Source of the DNA: Prostheceraeus crozeri
Lineage: Eukaryota > Platyhelminthes > Polycladida > Euryleptidae
Assembly: GCA_907163375.1 (NCBI GenBank)
Contig: CAJQUW010007746.1
Location: 203,717-267,716 of the forward strand
Direction of reading: 5' to 3'
Length of the DNA stretch: 64,000 nt
A program made the translations under genes and the position numbers. Shown here piece after piece: positions 30,784 to 42,467 of the stretch; the stretch's first letter is position 1; each line of letters begins with the position of its first letter. Below the pieces are notes generated by a model. It was given only the letters and a program-made list of their open reading frames with translations, was not told the origin of the DNA and did no database searches.

Positions 30784-30837
30784 CCTTCTTCCTTTCACTT
30801 CGGAGACACAGCATGAAAGACATTCAGGTGTAAAATG

Positions 30838-33382
30838 GCACGCTGATTCTAAATCTGGTTTCTGTTTTCCCGTCCGAGGCTTGGTTCACCCTCTACAGCG
30901 ATTTTCGTAAAAATTCTAAATCTGTCGTTTTTTCGCCAATGTCCCAAATTTTCAATGGCGTCTCACATATAAACAAAGGCATATAGGAAGAAGCCGTGTC
31001 TTCCACTGAGTTTGTCGTACTCTTAGCTTTCAAACGAGCTATTGCACGACTTTCTACGATCTCTAGAACCAAAGTTGGAAGTCTCGTTCCAGAGGGGGGG
31101 TTCAGAACTTTTTCTCTCCGATTGAGTTGGAAGGAAGTTCCTAGACTCAAAATTGACCAAAACGTCCGAATTTGCCCTCCGTTTTCCCATCCGATCACTC
31201 CTTCATGCCGAAAAACGACTTTTCTCATCCCAAAACATCCAAAACCTGACATTTTCCAGCTCTGACGTTTTCCTGCCATTTTCTCCCTAAACCCAGGAAA
31301 AAAGGGCCAAACTGAGCTTTCCACTGCATTTTTCTCACTGTTAGCTTTCAAATGAGCTACCACACGACTTTCTACCATCTCTAAAACCAAAGCAATAACA
31401 ATACTACCTTTGATATCGTCTATCATAGAGGATGCTGCTCTGAACAGTATTAGATATCGAATGGTCATTGATTATGGGACATCCCAACACGGATTTCGTG
31501 TTTCTTCATGGACAATAATGGCCATAATTGATGTACACGATTTTGCTACGAGAACGTTTGATGACTTTTCCACAATGTAGCCAGTGTCGATATAAGTAAA
31601 GCTTTTGATACAATAAACCATAGGATCCTATTACAAAAGCTTGTCGATCGTGAATATCCAAAAGTGTTCGTCACTTGGTTGCTTAGTTTTCTATCGAATC
31701 GAAGAAATGTAGTACGGATAAATGGCATATTTAGTGCTCCATATAATGTGAATTCTGGAGTTATGCAAGGATCTAAGCTTGGGCCATTTCTATTCAACTC
31801 TTTTATCGGTGACTTAGTGTCCTCTTCTTCACTTTCACACATGGTAAAATATGTGGATGACGTATTCCTAATTGTTCCCATCCTGAAATCTGAAAGTCCA
31901 TTGCAATTGATGCATGAAGAACTGAAGAGCATTGAGAACTGGAGCTATGAAAACAAACTCACAATCAATAAAAGCAAGACAAAAATTATGGCTACACAAC
32001 GACGATCATGTCAAGCTAACCTGACATTTCCTGGTGAAATTGAAGCCTCAGATTGCATTAAAATCCTCGGAGTGACCATCGATGGAAATCTTGGTTTTGG
32101 AACGCATATCACAGAGATAAAAAAGAAGGCAGCGTCTCGTTTTCACGTACTCCGTGGACTGAAGCCCTTCGTAGACTCAAGAGAATTGCATACAGTATAT
32201 ACCTCCTTTATAAGATCGATTGTGGAATATGCCTGTCCGTGTTTCGTCGGCATAAGCAACCCACTGGCAGGTGTTTTGGCTTCAATAGACAAGAGAGCCC
32301 ACAGAATAATGAATATTGAAGAAGGCAGCTGTTTGTGCTCAAGTGACGTCATAACGCGTCGCCGTTACATATTGAGCGCTCGTCTTTTTGATCACATAGT
32401 TAGTGACCGGAGCCATATCCTGCATTACCTCATCCCCGAGAAACTTCCTCGTACTTCTCAGTATTACGCTGACTTCTCAAGAACTTCGGTGCGTTACAAC
32501 TCCTTCGTGCCTTTTATGATAAGTTACAAGAACGCTAACTGACTTTATATTTTTTGCACATGTTCGTCATCATGACGAAAATACTGTATCCATGAAATGT
32601 TTGATTTATATTCACAAAAATGAACTAAACACTACTACTACTACTACTAAAGTTGGAAGTCTCATCCCAAAACCACCAAAACCCGCCTTTTTCCAACTCT
32701 GACGTTTTCCTGCCATTTTTCTCTCTCAACCCAGAAAAAAAGGACCAACTGAGCTTTCTACTGCATTTTCTCACTGTTAGCTTTCAAATGAGCTATTGCA
32801 GGACTTTCTACCATCTCCAGAACCAAAGTTGGAAGTCTGATAGGAGGGGGGGGGGCGACGTCCTCGAAATTTTTTCTCTCCGATTTCGCTGGAAACATCC
32901 TTCCTAACCCAAAATTTCACGTAGATTCCGAATCTGGCCTCCGTTTTTCCATCCGAGGCCTCCTTCATACCGAAAAACAACTTTTCTCATCCCAAAACCC
33001 GCCCTTTTCCAACTCTGCCGTTCCACCCCTTGCCTCTCAGGAAAACTCCTCCTCACCCAAAATTTCATGCAGATTCCGAATCTGACCTCCAATTTCCAAT
33101 CCGAACCCTACTTCATGACGATTTCCGACTTTTCTCATCCCAAAACCCACCTTTTTTCACTCTATCCTTTCCACATTCCTACCGCCTTCCTTCCCACCCC
33201 TTGCTGGAAAACTCCTTCCTTCCAGAGGGGGGGTAGGGAACAGTTTCCTCCTCTCGGCCCATTCCTCTCAGCACATCCTTGGCCACCTCCCTCACTTCCT
33301 TCCTTCCAGAGGGGGGGGCTGAGTCAGCATGATGACTCATTGCTTCTCATTTTGGACTTGATTTTGTCAGGGGATTACTACT
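30838..33382. repeat. Right terminal inverted repeat of the Polinton, ~1.3 kb, split by a LINE
   Basis: Read in reverse it matches the inner edge (16,870-17,055), sub-repeats and outer end of the left arm. The two parts flanking the LINE add up to about 1.29 kb. It contains no hAT-like MITE and no tandem array, so it shows the ancestral form of the TIR. Identity with the left arm looks like roughly 94 percent over the inner 300 bases by eye. Confidence 0.88.
31393..32648 (+). mobile_element. 5'-truncated LINE (CR1/Jockey-like) inserted in the right TIR
   Basis: The element interrupts TIR sequence that elsewhere reads AACCAAAGTTGGAAGTC without a break. It ends in an (ACT)n tail and is flanked by a short AAAG repeat (31,389-31,392 and 32,649-32,652). 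Reverse transcriptase sequence is readable: SQHGFR near the start, then from 31,664 a 292-codon frame with VMQGSKLGPFLFN, the intact catalytic VKYVDDVFLIV, and the thumb-type pattern ILGVTIDGNLGFGTHI. The upstream part of the RT is in other frames, so there is at least one frameshift near 31,560-31,660. Endonuclease and ORF1 are missing because of 5' truncation. Confidence 0.85.
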
Positions 33383-33388
33383 GATTAT
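33383..33388. repeat. Right 6-bp target site duplication GATTAT
   Basis: Follows GGGATTACTACT, the outer right end of the Polinton, and equals the six bases before the left end. Confidence 0.9.
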
Positions 33389-33737
33389 TCCAATGTTAGT
33401 ATTCTACCGACGTGAAACCACAGTATAAGTAATATGAAACTTATTCGATGTCGAAAAGAATAAACATTTAATGTACTAACAGGTATCTCATTTAAGCAGA
33501 AATTGAGCTAAAGGAAATTTCATGAACCACATTATAATGCAGGACTTTATGGATAAATTGAGATCTTATTGTGCTTCTTGGCTGAATTTCAAGTTTTTAT
33601 TTCAATTTTCGTCGATATGATTTTATGATTCACCAAGGTGATATTTCTGTACACTGTAAACCAAACTGTGCCCAATATGTGACCAATTATGTGCCCGACG
33701 AATTTTCGTCACATCGGTCACATTTGGTCACATCTTT
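33389..33737. other. Host flank right of the Polinton, with a lone CACTGTAAACC end
   Basis: No gene. At 33,650 TA is followed by CACTGTAAACC and then TGTGACC-type repeats. This is the same terminal sequence as the MITEs at 42,973 and 46,373, so it is probably one end of another such element. Confidence 0.45.
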
Positions 33738-35070
33738 GAATTAAAGAACTGCCAATATTCTTTTTTTGAAAGTACTCTCACAAGAAGACTCTCTCAGCTG
33801 CCACTACTCTTTCTCTAATAGGCCTACTAAATTTGTTATTAAAGGGTGCTCGTTATCAAACATAGTAACTTGGAAGAAGCTTTTCGTATAACATTCATGA
33901 TGCGGCAAATTGGGTTGAATCGGATCAATAGTGCGAAATTGATCTTGCTGCCCAGTCATAATGGGCATGGCGGAAATTATTGCACCTTATACACTTATCG
34001 TCTTTACACATAGTTTCATTATATGCCAAAAATTTGACCGACTTACTGATCCAGTTGATTGTGTCAAACTTTTTTTACAAGATCGACCATTAGACAGAGT
34101 GTTTGTCAACCTTGAACATCATCATGAACGAGGTTGTGTGGACTATGTAGTTAACCATCACTGAGTTGCCACCTAAAAATTATATTTACTTTTACTAAAT
34201 GAAATGTATAACTGTGGATGGGTGATATCAACTGCATCAGATGTAGTGACTATACTCGTGTTGCAAAACCTTGAGTTGATTCAATTAACTATCATTAACA
34301 TCAACTTACCAGACGCCATTTCACGCACAGATCATAATGATTCACTGAACAGCAAAATTTAGAACATCGTGCGCCTTGTGAACAGTCACAGTTGTGACTG
34401 TCTGTCTGCTTTCTTAGTTAATAAAGCAATCAGACAGCGACTAAGCATGACGTCACAACATTGAAAACGTAGAGTGATTTGTGTGGGAACATCTCGCTCA
34501 ATTATCATGAAGATGGTGGAATCTCCTGCAACTGGTGCAGTCAATGCATGAACACAGATATCGGTAAAATAAGAGCATGACGGGCTGTTTTAGGACAAGC
34601 GCAAGAGTCACGTGCGTCAACCACGCGGAGTTAATCTTCACTGGCAGATGAAACGTTAAAGAACCATCTAAAGCAAAAAAATGTTGCTAAAATAGCAAGC
34701 AAATATTCCAATCTTCTCATTCCAGGAAATATTTGTATTAGTTGCATCTTCAATATGTAGATAAACAATATCTGAGAGCCAAATGAGACCATTTCTCCAC
34801 TGTTTCATCTATAAAGCCACACCATTCAGAAATGATACGTTCAACATCAAAATTGATGTGAAAAATGAATAAAGCAGTACATTTTATGTAGGAATCACTA
34901 GAGTAATGAAGTTGTCACCAAATATTTTAGCCACAGCGACTTCTTGAAATTGATGAATATAAATATCTGAAAATTATCTTGGCGAAAAAAGATGGTGGAT
35001 TTGTCGCCACTAAAAATACATTAGAGTAATGGGGAGTTTCCACACTTGATATATTTAAATACTTTGATTG
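33738..35070. repeat. Left arm of a 1.33-kb inverted-repeat pair
   Basis: From TGAATTAAAGAACTGC to ATATATTTAAATACTTTG this stretch is matched in reverse by 42,468-44,663 (less a nested MITE). It may be the long TIR of a ~10.9-kb element or one of two independent copies; no target duplication is obvious. The frame at 33,961-34,164 reads YTLIVFTHSF and KFDRLTDPVD and is partly kept in the other arm (YAIILFTHSF). A weak resemblance to AIG1/GIMAP GTPases is possible but unproven. Confidence 0.75.
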
Positions 35071-35332
35071 ATGCAGCAATGATCACTAAAGATAGGTTCA
35101 AGTAAGTCTATGATGATCTATGATGTAGGTTACTAGCCTATTTTCAAAAAACTAGGCTTTACATACTTGCAACCCGGAGTCGGAGTCGGGACTACGCATC
35201 CCTGGTTGCAAATGATCAAACAGCATCATCTACGTGAAGACTGGATCAACTTTCACGCCTCACAGTGGAAGGCCGTGTCACGTAGAGTGCGGTTTCATTA
35301 TTGAAATCACCTACAAAACTTCTCTTAACTTT
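35071..35332. other. No gene seen
   Basis: Short AT-rich link between the inverted-repeat arm and the foldback element. Confidence 0.5.
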
Positions 35333-36159
35333 CCTATGTAATTTGACCTCTAGATGGTTGGAAAATGATCCATCTAGGGCTTTTCGAGAAAAATTCAGAT
35401 ATCAAAAATGGTGGGCCTTGAAACCGAAACTGCACTGCGCGCATTTCATTGAAAATATCCTACAATATTTCTCTTCACTCAAAAAGGTTGTATAATCAAA
35501 AACAAACATATTTTACAAATGCCTGCCGTTGTAATCGTACAACAGCCACAAGTTGTCTGGAGAGGTTCGGATTAGCAGTGTCTGTCACTTTGTAATTTTG
35601 CTAACTGGAATCGAAATTTGAACGCATTGTTTCGCTCACCTGTTCACTGTAAATCCTCAGTTCTTGTTGCTTGGACATACAAAATCCGGGCACATGATGA
35701 AATGAAGTTTGGGTGTATAATTGGAAAATGCAAAGCGAAACTTGTCATTGCGAAACTTCTCGTCCAGATCTGGAAGATGTGGTAACTTTGGGAAGTCGAT
35801 GTGAAAGGCAAAAGTTCGATTGTTGCAATTGAACGCAATTTGTCAACATTTTAAAGGAGGTTGCACGCACTATTTCCTGCAAAATATTTATTAGTATTTT
35901 GTTCTTTAAGTAAAAAGCATTTTGTCAGCAATTCCGTGATCACAAAATTTAATTTTCGCATCATAAATATAACAGAAATGTGGTGATGATGAAAGACATT
36001 TTGTGCAGGAAGAAACTATAAAAAATCAGTCTAATGAGTTTCAATGTTCATGTCAGTTTCAAGGCCCAACATTTTAAATATTTAACTTTTTCTCGAAAAG
36101 CCCTAGATGGATCATTTTCCAACCATTAAGTCCGTAATATAGAGGTCAAATTACATAGG
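35333..36159. mobile_element. Foldback-type element, ~830 bp, with ~100-bp inverted ends
   Basis: Left end CCTATGTAATTTGACCTC..., containing GGTTGGAAAATGATCCATCT and CTAGGGCTTTTCGAGAAAAA, is repeated in reverse at 36,056-36,159 with a small insertion. The interior carries no gene. No clear target duplication is seen. Confidence 0.65.
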
Positions 36160-36339
36160 AATTGTGTTCGACAATGTGTTCTTATGGAAAGAAGAAAACT
36201 CACGGTACATGCGTATCAAAACTCGCTATATTCCAGAAGATTTGTGTGATGCGTACTAAAAACTCGTAATAACTAAACAGGAACTGATACTCGAGCAATG
36301 AATGGTAGCAGAAGCAATAGAAAAAAACATGAAAAAAAT

Positions 36340-38035
36340 CGTGAAAAATCATGAATCGCTACCTGTAAAATTTTCCATATGAATATTCGATCACTAAATC
36401 GAAACTATCGAGAACTTGCAATCTTGCCACAGATATAGAGACAAAAATTGATATGACAGTACTATCTGAAATATGGCATTCCAACATTGAAATGTTCAAT
36501 ACTATCAGGATACAAATTCCATCACCACATATCCTCTGCTGATAGGAGCGGTGGCGTCGCCGTTCATGTGAACAAATCAACTATAGCAGTAACAAAAGCA
36601 AAAAAAAATAATATTAAACTGGTGATTTCAACCTAAACTACAGCAAACAATCAGATCATCTGTTGATAAAATCTACGATCAAATGATTGACTTTGACTCC
36701 ACTCCTTTGATATGTACACCTACTCGCATCGCGAGAGAGCGTCATAAATATTCATTCATTGATTTGTTCATGATTAATTGATATTCATTGATTTGCATGA
36801 TCTGAAAATTGCATATTTGTCGGAAACATCTGCTTTGACCTGACCGATCATTGTGGTCGATATCTAATTGTTAAGCATGTTGATGACGCCCACAGAGAGA
36901 AATAAACAATCAAATGGGCGCCAAACTCCAGTTGGCGTGATCAGGACAGAAGTAGCGGTCGAAACGTATTCAATATTCAAAGAAAAGAAAATATAGAAGT
37001 ATTTAAAAGCAAAACTGCTGACATAGACTCCGACACCACTGCATTGTCTGCACCATCAGAAAAGGGATGGTTCTCTGAGAATTTAAAAAAATGTCACAAG
37101 AATAAAATGAGGTTACACTACAAGTGGAAAAACTCAAAACTTGAGGTGGCTGAGGTGAATAATAAAAAACTATTTGAAGTATTTTAAGAGGATAGCTAGG
37201 GTTTAAGAAAGGCAAAACTACAGTAAAGTAACACATTTCTATCAATAAAAAAATACACAAAGGAATTATGGAAACATATCAACAGCATCAGAGGAAAAGT
37301 CAGGACTGATAATTGCATAGCAGAAATTCATACAGAGGGATTCTACGATCCCGTTAACATTGCAAACGTATTAAATGAACATTTTGTCAATGTAGCAGAC
37401 AAGTTGACAAACAGCTCAATGAACGAAATTTGATGAAAACAGTGATGGATGCAGTCAGACCTTCACGTTTGTAGACTTTATACTTGCAGAACTTACTGAA
37501 ACTATAAGTACCATCAATACGTATGACAAGATATCAGAACAGTGCTCATCAAAAATTTTTTTACACCTGTGCCAAGTATATGGTGAATCAGTGAAAAGTG
37601 GAGTTTGCCCAAACTGCTTGAAATAATCCGTGGTGATACCGGTACCAATATATAAAAAAGTGACAGAAGGAAGCCATCAAACTACACACCAATCTGTCTA
37701 CTAAATTATTTAACTTTAGTTGTTGAAAAGATGATCCATATGCGGATATTTAGTTCCTTAGAAAAAAACCAAATATTATTTGAGAATCAGTATGGTTTCG
37801 GGAAAATCACTCAACAAATTTGTCACTCTCATAGATGACGGATAAAATATGCAACGCAAAAGCCAAAAATCTATTTACTATTGCATTAAATCTCGATATC
37901 TCTAAGTCATTCGACAGTGTTCATGCAGACACATTGCTAGGATAAGTATATAGGATGGGGATTCGTGGCTTTTTTCAAATTATTAACGGTTTAGACAGGA
38001 GTTCCACAAGGCTTTTCTTTAGGACTTTAATTATG
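36340..38035 (+). mobile_element. Old, heavily decayed LINE (endonuclease to mid-RT)
   Basis: Translation in shifting plus-strand frames gives LINE hallmarks in the right order: NIRSLNRNYREL and SADRSGGVAVHVN (AP endonuclease, 36,378-36,590), TPTRIARERHKYSFIDLF (36,715-36,770), WFSENLKKCHKNKMRLHYKWK (37,068-37,130), LWKHINSIRGK (37,265), VNIANVLNEHFVNVADKLT (37,350-37,410), CLLNYLTLVVEKMI (37,700), LFENQYGF (37,780), FDSVHADTLLG (37,910) and TGVPQGFSLG (38,000). Many stops and frameshifts; the copy ends shortly after the RT VPQG block. By clade it looks CR1/Jockey-like. It is much older than the LINE in the Polinton TIR. Confidence 0.75.
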
Positions 38036-41000
38036 ATCGTGAGGTGAACAGCAGACCGAAGAAATTTCAATGCGATGTACACGTTCAATACATCATTTAG
38101 AAGCTTTCAGTACGGGGATTGCGAAAAAGACAATGTCAAATTCTTGCAATTCATCGAAAAATACTAAAAAAATCATATGTATCGAAAGTTTATCTGTTGA
38201 TAATATTCGCTTTAAACCACTATAATGATGTTGCTTAAACAGAGAAATTGATCAATTAACATTTCACACGGTATTTAGTTGCGATAGTTATCAAAAACTG
38301 TCAAGCTGGGTGAGTATATGCATATTATACTACTCATTAATTGGCCGACACGTGAGAGAAAATTGAGAGAAAATCGTTAACTTTCAGTTATTTTTTAAAT
38401 GAAGCCTTACTTGATATAAATAATCAGCAGGAAATCAATTACATGCAATTCAAGTACATGTACAGATAACTCGCAAAACATGCTACCGCAATACCACACC
38501 AACGCATAGTTAGTGCTTATTTATCATCATCAGAGAATCCATGCGTAAAAGAGGTGACGTGTGCCATTAAATGTTGTAAAAATGTAAAAGCCTACATCAG
38601 TTACCTCATCGTCTACGTGAAGAGAGTCTTCCAATTCTGCAACTAGTAGAATGCTCGGAAGCACTCTTGTTACAATCTTTAAATGAATTCTTGATGAAAC
38701 AATTCAATAAAGGTCGTAGAAATCTCATCCGTATTCTTCGAAACTTGATGAGCAAGCTTCATCAATGAAACTAGACCAATCAGATAGTTGCATCGTTTTC
38801 TGTACTATAGTTAAGAAAATTGCATAATGATTATGGTGAATGACACAGAACAATTCATATTTACAAAGGTTAAAAATAGAATTATTCTGAAGCACTTACC
38901 AAATATTTTATAAACAACAGTATGATCACCCTAAGATAGCGTTCACTTCAATCGGGTGATTGGCAAACCAGCACATTGCTATTCTAAGCCATGGAAATCG
39001 AATAATTATCATCAATGGTTTACGCGGTAAGGACGCTACTTTAGCGTTAGCGTTCTGCCGGTAGCTCTGTTTCAGATTGAATGAGAGGTATAAAGATGAA
39101 TAGATTTAACCGATCTACGTAGCTAATTGTCTAAATTGTTGATTAGAGTGTCAAAGTTAGACAGCATGCTACTTAAAATCGAAATCGGAGCATTTTGAAG
39201 GAATTCACAGCAATCCGACTATTTTTCCTATCTCAGTAAGGAATTGACAATTTCTTTTTGCCCACTTAGTAAGTTCCTGCATGTGCCATCGTTTTGAATC
39301 AGTTTACACCTCTAGCAAAGTGATACGGACAAACTATGCTCACACCATTCTAAAATGTTTCGTTTGTGTTCGAGACCTGCGTGACATGTTCATTGATGCG
39401 GGAAAGTGATCGTGTAAATTCATTAAAATTCAAAAGACTATTGAGAAGTATGCATACAGCATGCCTTGCCGCATGCGTACAAAACCCGCTTCTGTCAAAT
39501 GCAGTTCTAACGCAATGGTTGATACCAGGCGCAGATTTCCCGTTTATTGCTACATTCGAAACGATCTGAAACCTATAATTCTTCCTTGCAATCATCAGCT
39601 TTCAGTCTGTGACCCTGTTTGTATTCCTTAGTATTCCAGATCCTTCCTGTTTTCCAACTTTTTCTTCTTCACACCAACGCATCCACCAATTCCTAGCAGC
39701 TAGCCTACATGTACATCCGCTGCATTCAATTCTCTACAAACATCCGTTACGTCCATGCAGCGAATTATTCCTGCTGCATCATCCAGTTACCACTAATGTC
39801 AGACAGACAGAAAATGTTGGAATCATACGATGCTTAAACTTATCCAAACATTGAAAAAAATTCAATGAGCAAATGTTTGCGGCCCGTTATCTGGAGATAT
39901 CAGCTTAGAAATAGTCATAGCTATAGTCAGCAACCAATGACAATGAAATAATGCCGCATAGCATTCACTACAATATTTTTTATCCTGCCCTCCTGAGAGG
40001 CATGGACTCCTAGACATTTCACAGGATAAGCTATCCATGTCAACTTTGCCAATTGACGGCTAACTGATTATTTGAAAAGCATGGAAAACGTGATGACAAG
40101 AACAAAGTTGAATGGCAATAACTTTTGCTAGTTTTGTAGACAGATCAACCGCAAGCATAATCAATGAATCTTTTCTCCTAAAATGGTGACCAGGTGCATT
40201 GTGTATCCGAAGGAGGTTGAGAAAATGATGACATTACTTTCCATAGATTTCCTCGTAAGAATCCGGTGTTATTAGAAAAATGGATAAATCGTAAATATGT
40301 CTCATCTCAGAGGTATCCGAACAGCAAATGATGTTTGCCGAAGTATCGATCAAGCGTCAAACGGATCGAATTGCAGAACAAGGTAAAAGATAACGAGAAT
40401 GTGAATTCTTTGAAATAACTTCATGAAAAACTGAATACCTGCGAGTGCAAGGCAAAGTCTTATCCTGCTATCTCTTAACTTCAGACTTTATTGATCTACC
40501 TTCAATTTTCTGCTTCTTTCCATTTCTGGATGACTTGTCTGTCAAAGCGCATGTGCAAAATGTTTTACTGTCCCAGAGCAAGTTATATTACAAGTGCAAG
40601 CAACGTAGCATCAGTCACATAAGCAGTGAATATTTCAACGTTTGCAAAAATCATCAGAAATACAAATTCAAGTACCGGCACTGAATCCTTATTTGAGAAC
40701 GCTGTTCATTTTCTTGAAACATCAGCTGAAATTTTCATCAGTTTCAAAAAATCAAAGACATTTTTCACCTAGTCTCCTGGAGTTGGTATCAATCTGGAAA
40801 TCAACTAACGCAAGTTGCTAAAAGGAGAGCTTGAAGGAAAAAGTGAATATCCTCACTTTCCCATCACTGTCCGCAGCAACATTCCATCGCTGAGAACAAC
40901 AAACGAAGCACTCCTGAAATGTTTTCAGTTACAAATCCAAAATTTGTGATATTGTTTTATAATGAAGTCATTGAGACATCGCTATAAAGATTATGCGGTT

Positions 41001-42150
41001 TTGTTTCCCTACAAAACGCACACAGCGACTGGATTACGAAATCACTTAGCATTGTCAACATTGTTCCTTTCGAAATTTTGCCACGTATGTCAATCATACC
41101 TTAGCAATCATCCGCATTAGAAATGACAGGTCTGTTTGTAATTGTATTTGACTGATAGCAGATTGGGATTTAGATAAGTTACAAAGTTTGAAGTATATAA
41201 GCAGAAACACAAGTGTCATGTCTATAATCACTCCTTTTTAGACGCTAATGTCATAAGTAAGTTGTTAGATTTATAATTTTGTTTAAAACGCAGTAATAAG
41301 TTATATTTTTTTTCTTCTTTCAGTTTTTAGTTAGGCCTATAGTATTATTATTTTTCTTTATGATCTACCGGAGGTTAGCCTCAACCAATTTAACTTTCCA
41401 TACAGTCCATGATAAAGGGCCTATGCGGCGAGGAAACATAATTTCTGAGACTGTCACATTCATGGAATGACATATAATTCATAGAATAAAGGTGTCTGCA
41501 ACCTACAAAAAGTACCTCAATAGTAAACATTCTCAATGCATGCTTCGTATTGTCATGTGCTTCATTCAAGAAGAAACAGGAACAAAATTCAGAAGAAACG
41601 ATGCTTCAAAGATAAGCACGAATTTATAACATGAAAATCTTCAAGCTTTAAAAGTCGTTGGCTGCCTCTAAAAGTCTGTTGAACTGAAGTCGGTTGAATT
41701 GTCATGAAAATAACTTAGAGACGTTACTAGAAAATAAAGTCCAACTTTGAAATGTACCATAAATCAATCCAATGCAAACTTGAAAAAATAAACCATGACA
41801 AAGCACTGAAAATTGCCAAAGTTAATGCATTTTAAAACAATTTCAAAAATAAGCAATAATTTTTTCTCGGGTATAGAGAGGAATCCACAGCACAGCCTGA
41901 ACACAACCTCATTATCAACCACGGTATCAACAAAGCAAAAAACTTGAAATGAGACTGAATTGAAATCGATCATGATGAAAATCAGATAAGCAACTATCGC
42001 TAGCATTGATTTCAACCCCATCATGCTGAAAGAAATTTGCTGTCATTCATGATACAATGTTATCAAAATTGTTTGATCCACAGTTGTTTATGCTTTATTA
42101 TAATAGTACTTATGCGACTAGAAGAAAGAGAAGCACCTGGCAGGCACCAT
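38036..42150. other. About 4 kb without recognisable genes
   Basis: AT-rich. The longest frames (39,350-39,595, 39,609-39,854, 41,764-42,024) show no family resemblance, and none has splice or promoter support. The stretch is probably decayed repeat or intergenic DNA. Confidence 0.5.
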
Positions 42151-42260
42151 GCAGGTTGGTAGCTTTGCTGCCAAATAGTAGAAATGCTACCAAATGAAAA
42201 GCAATAATGCAATTGGTAGTAAGCATTTCATCGACTTGGCAGCGTACGGTTTACAGTGTA
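42151..42260. repeat. Right end of a CACTGTAA-type element
   Basis: GGTTTACAGTGTA at 42,248-42,260 is the reverse complement of the TACACTGTAAACC end seen elsewhere. The preceding 100 bases carry repeated GGTAGC/GCTACCAA and GCTGCCAA motifs. The matching left end was not located. Confidence 0.45.
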
Positions 42261-42467
42261 CTCATGATTTAGCTGGATATTTGGATGACAAAGAAAAGAA
42301 ATGGTAATAATATTAATAAGGGCTCACCAATATAAAAATGAAAAAATGTATTGAAAAGTTTGGTTTTCGATGTTTTATCTGTTATTTCCATTTATTAGAT
42401 TAGCTACCAATTCGATCGAGTAATGTACTGGGAGACTAAAAATTCATTTTCTGAGCTCTACTCCGAA

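Larger units (their letters stand above)
5004..33382. mobile_element. Polinton/Maverick-type element, 28.4 kb, broken
   Basis: The two ends are inverted copies beginning AGTAGTAATCCC and sharing TGAGTCATCATGCTGACTCA further in; the element is bounded by an exact 6-bp duplication GATTAT. It encodes a protein-primed-type family B DNA polymerase with an N-terminal zinc-finger region. AG...CT ends, 6-bp duplications and this polymerase are together the signature of Polintons. The core genes are arranged plus strand on the left and mostly minus strand on the right. By eye the two TIRs differ by only some percent, but the polymerase carries about seven or more breaks and several other genes are interrupted, so this is a fossil of moderate age. 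A LINE sits in the right TIR and a hAT-like MITE, since amplified, sits in the left one. I did not recognise integrase, cysteine protease, packaging ATPase or capsid genes. Confidence 0.9.

Noticed and set aside
33652-42258. One large transposon between CACTGTAAACC at 33,652 and GGTTTACAGTG at 42,258
   Set aside because: The ends agree for only ~11 bases and their subterminal motifs differ; the ends more likely belong to two separate elements.
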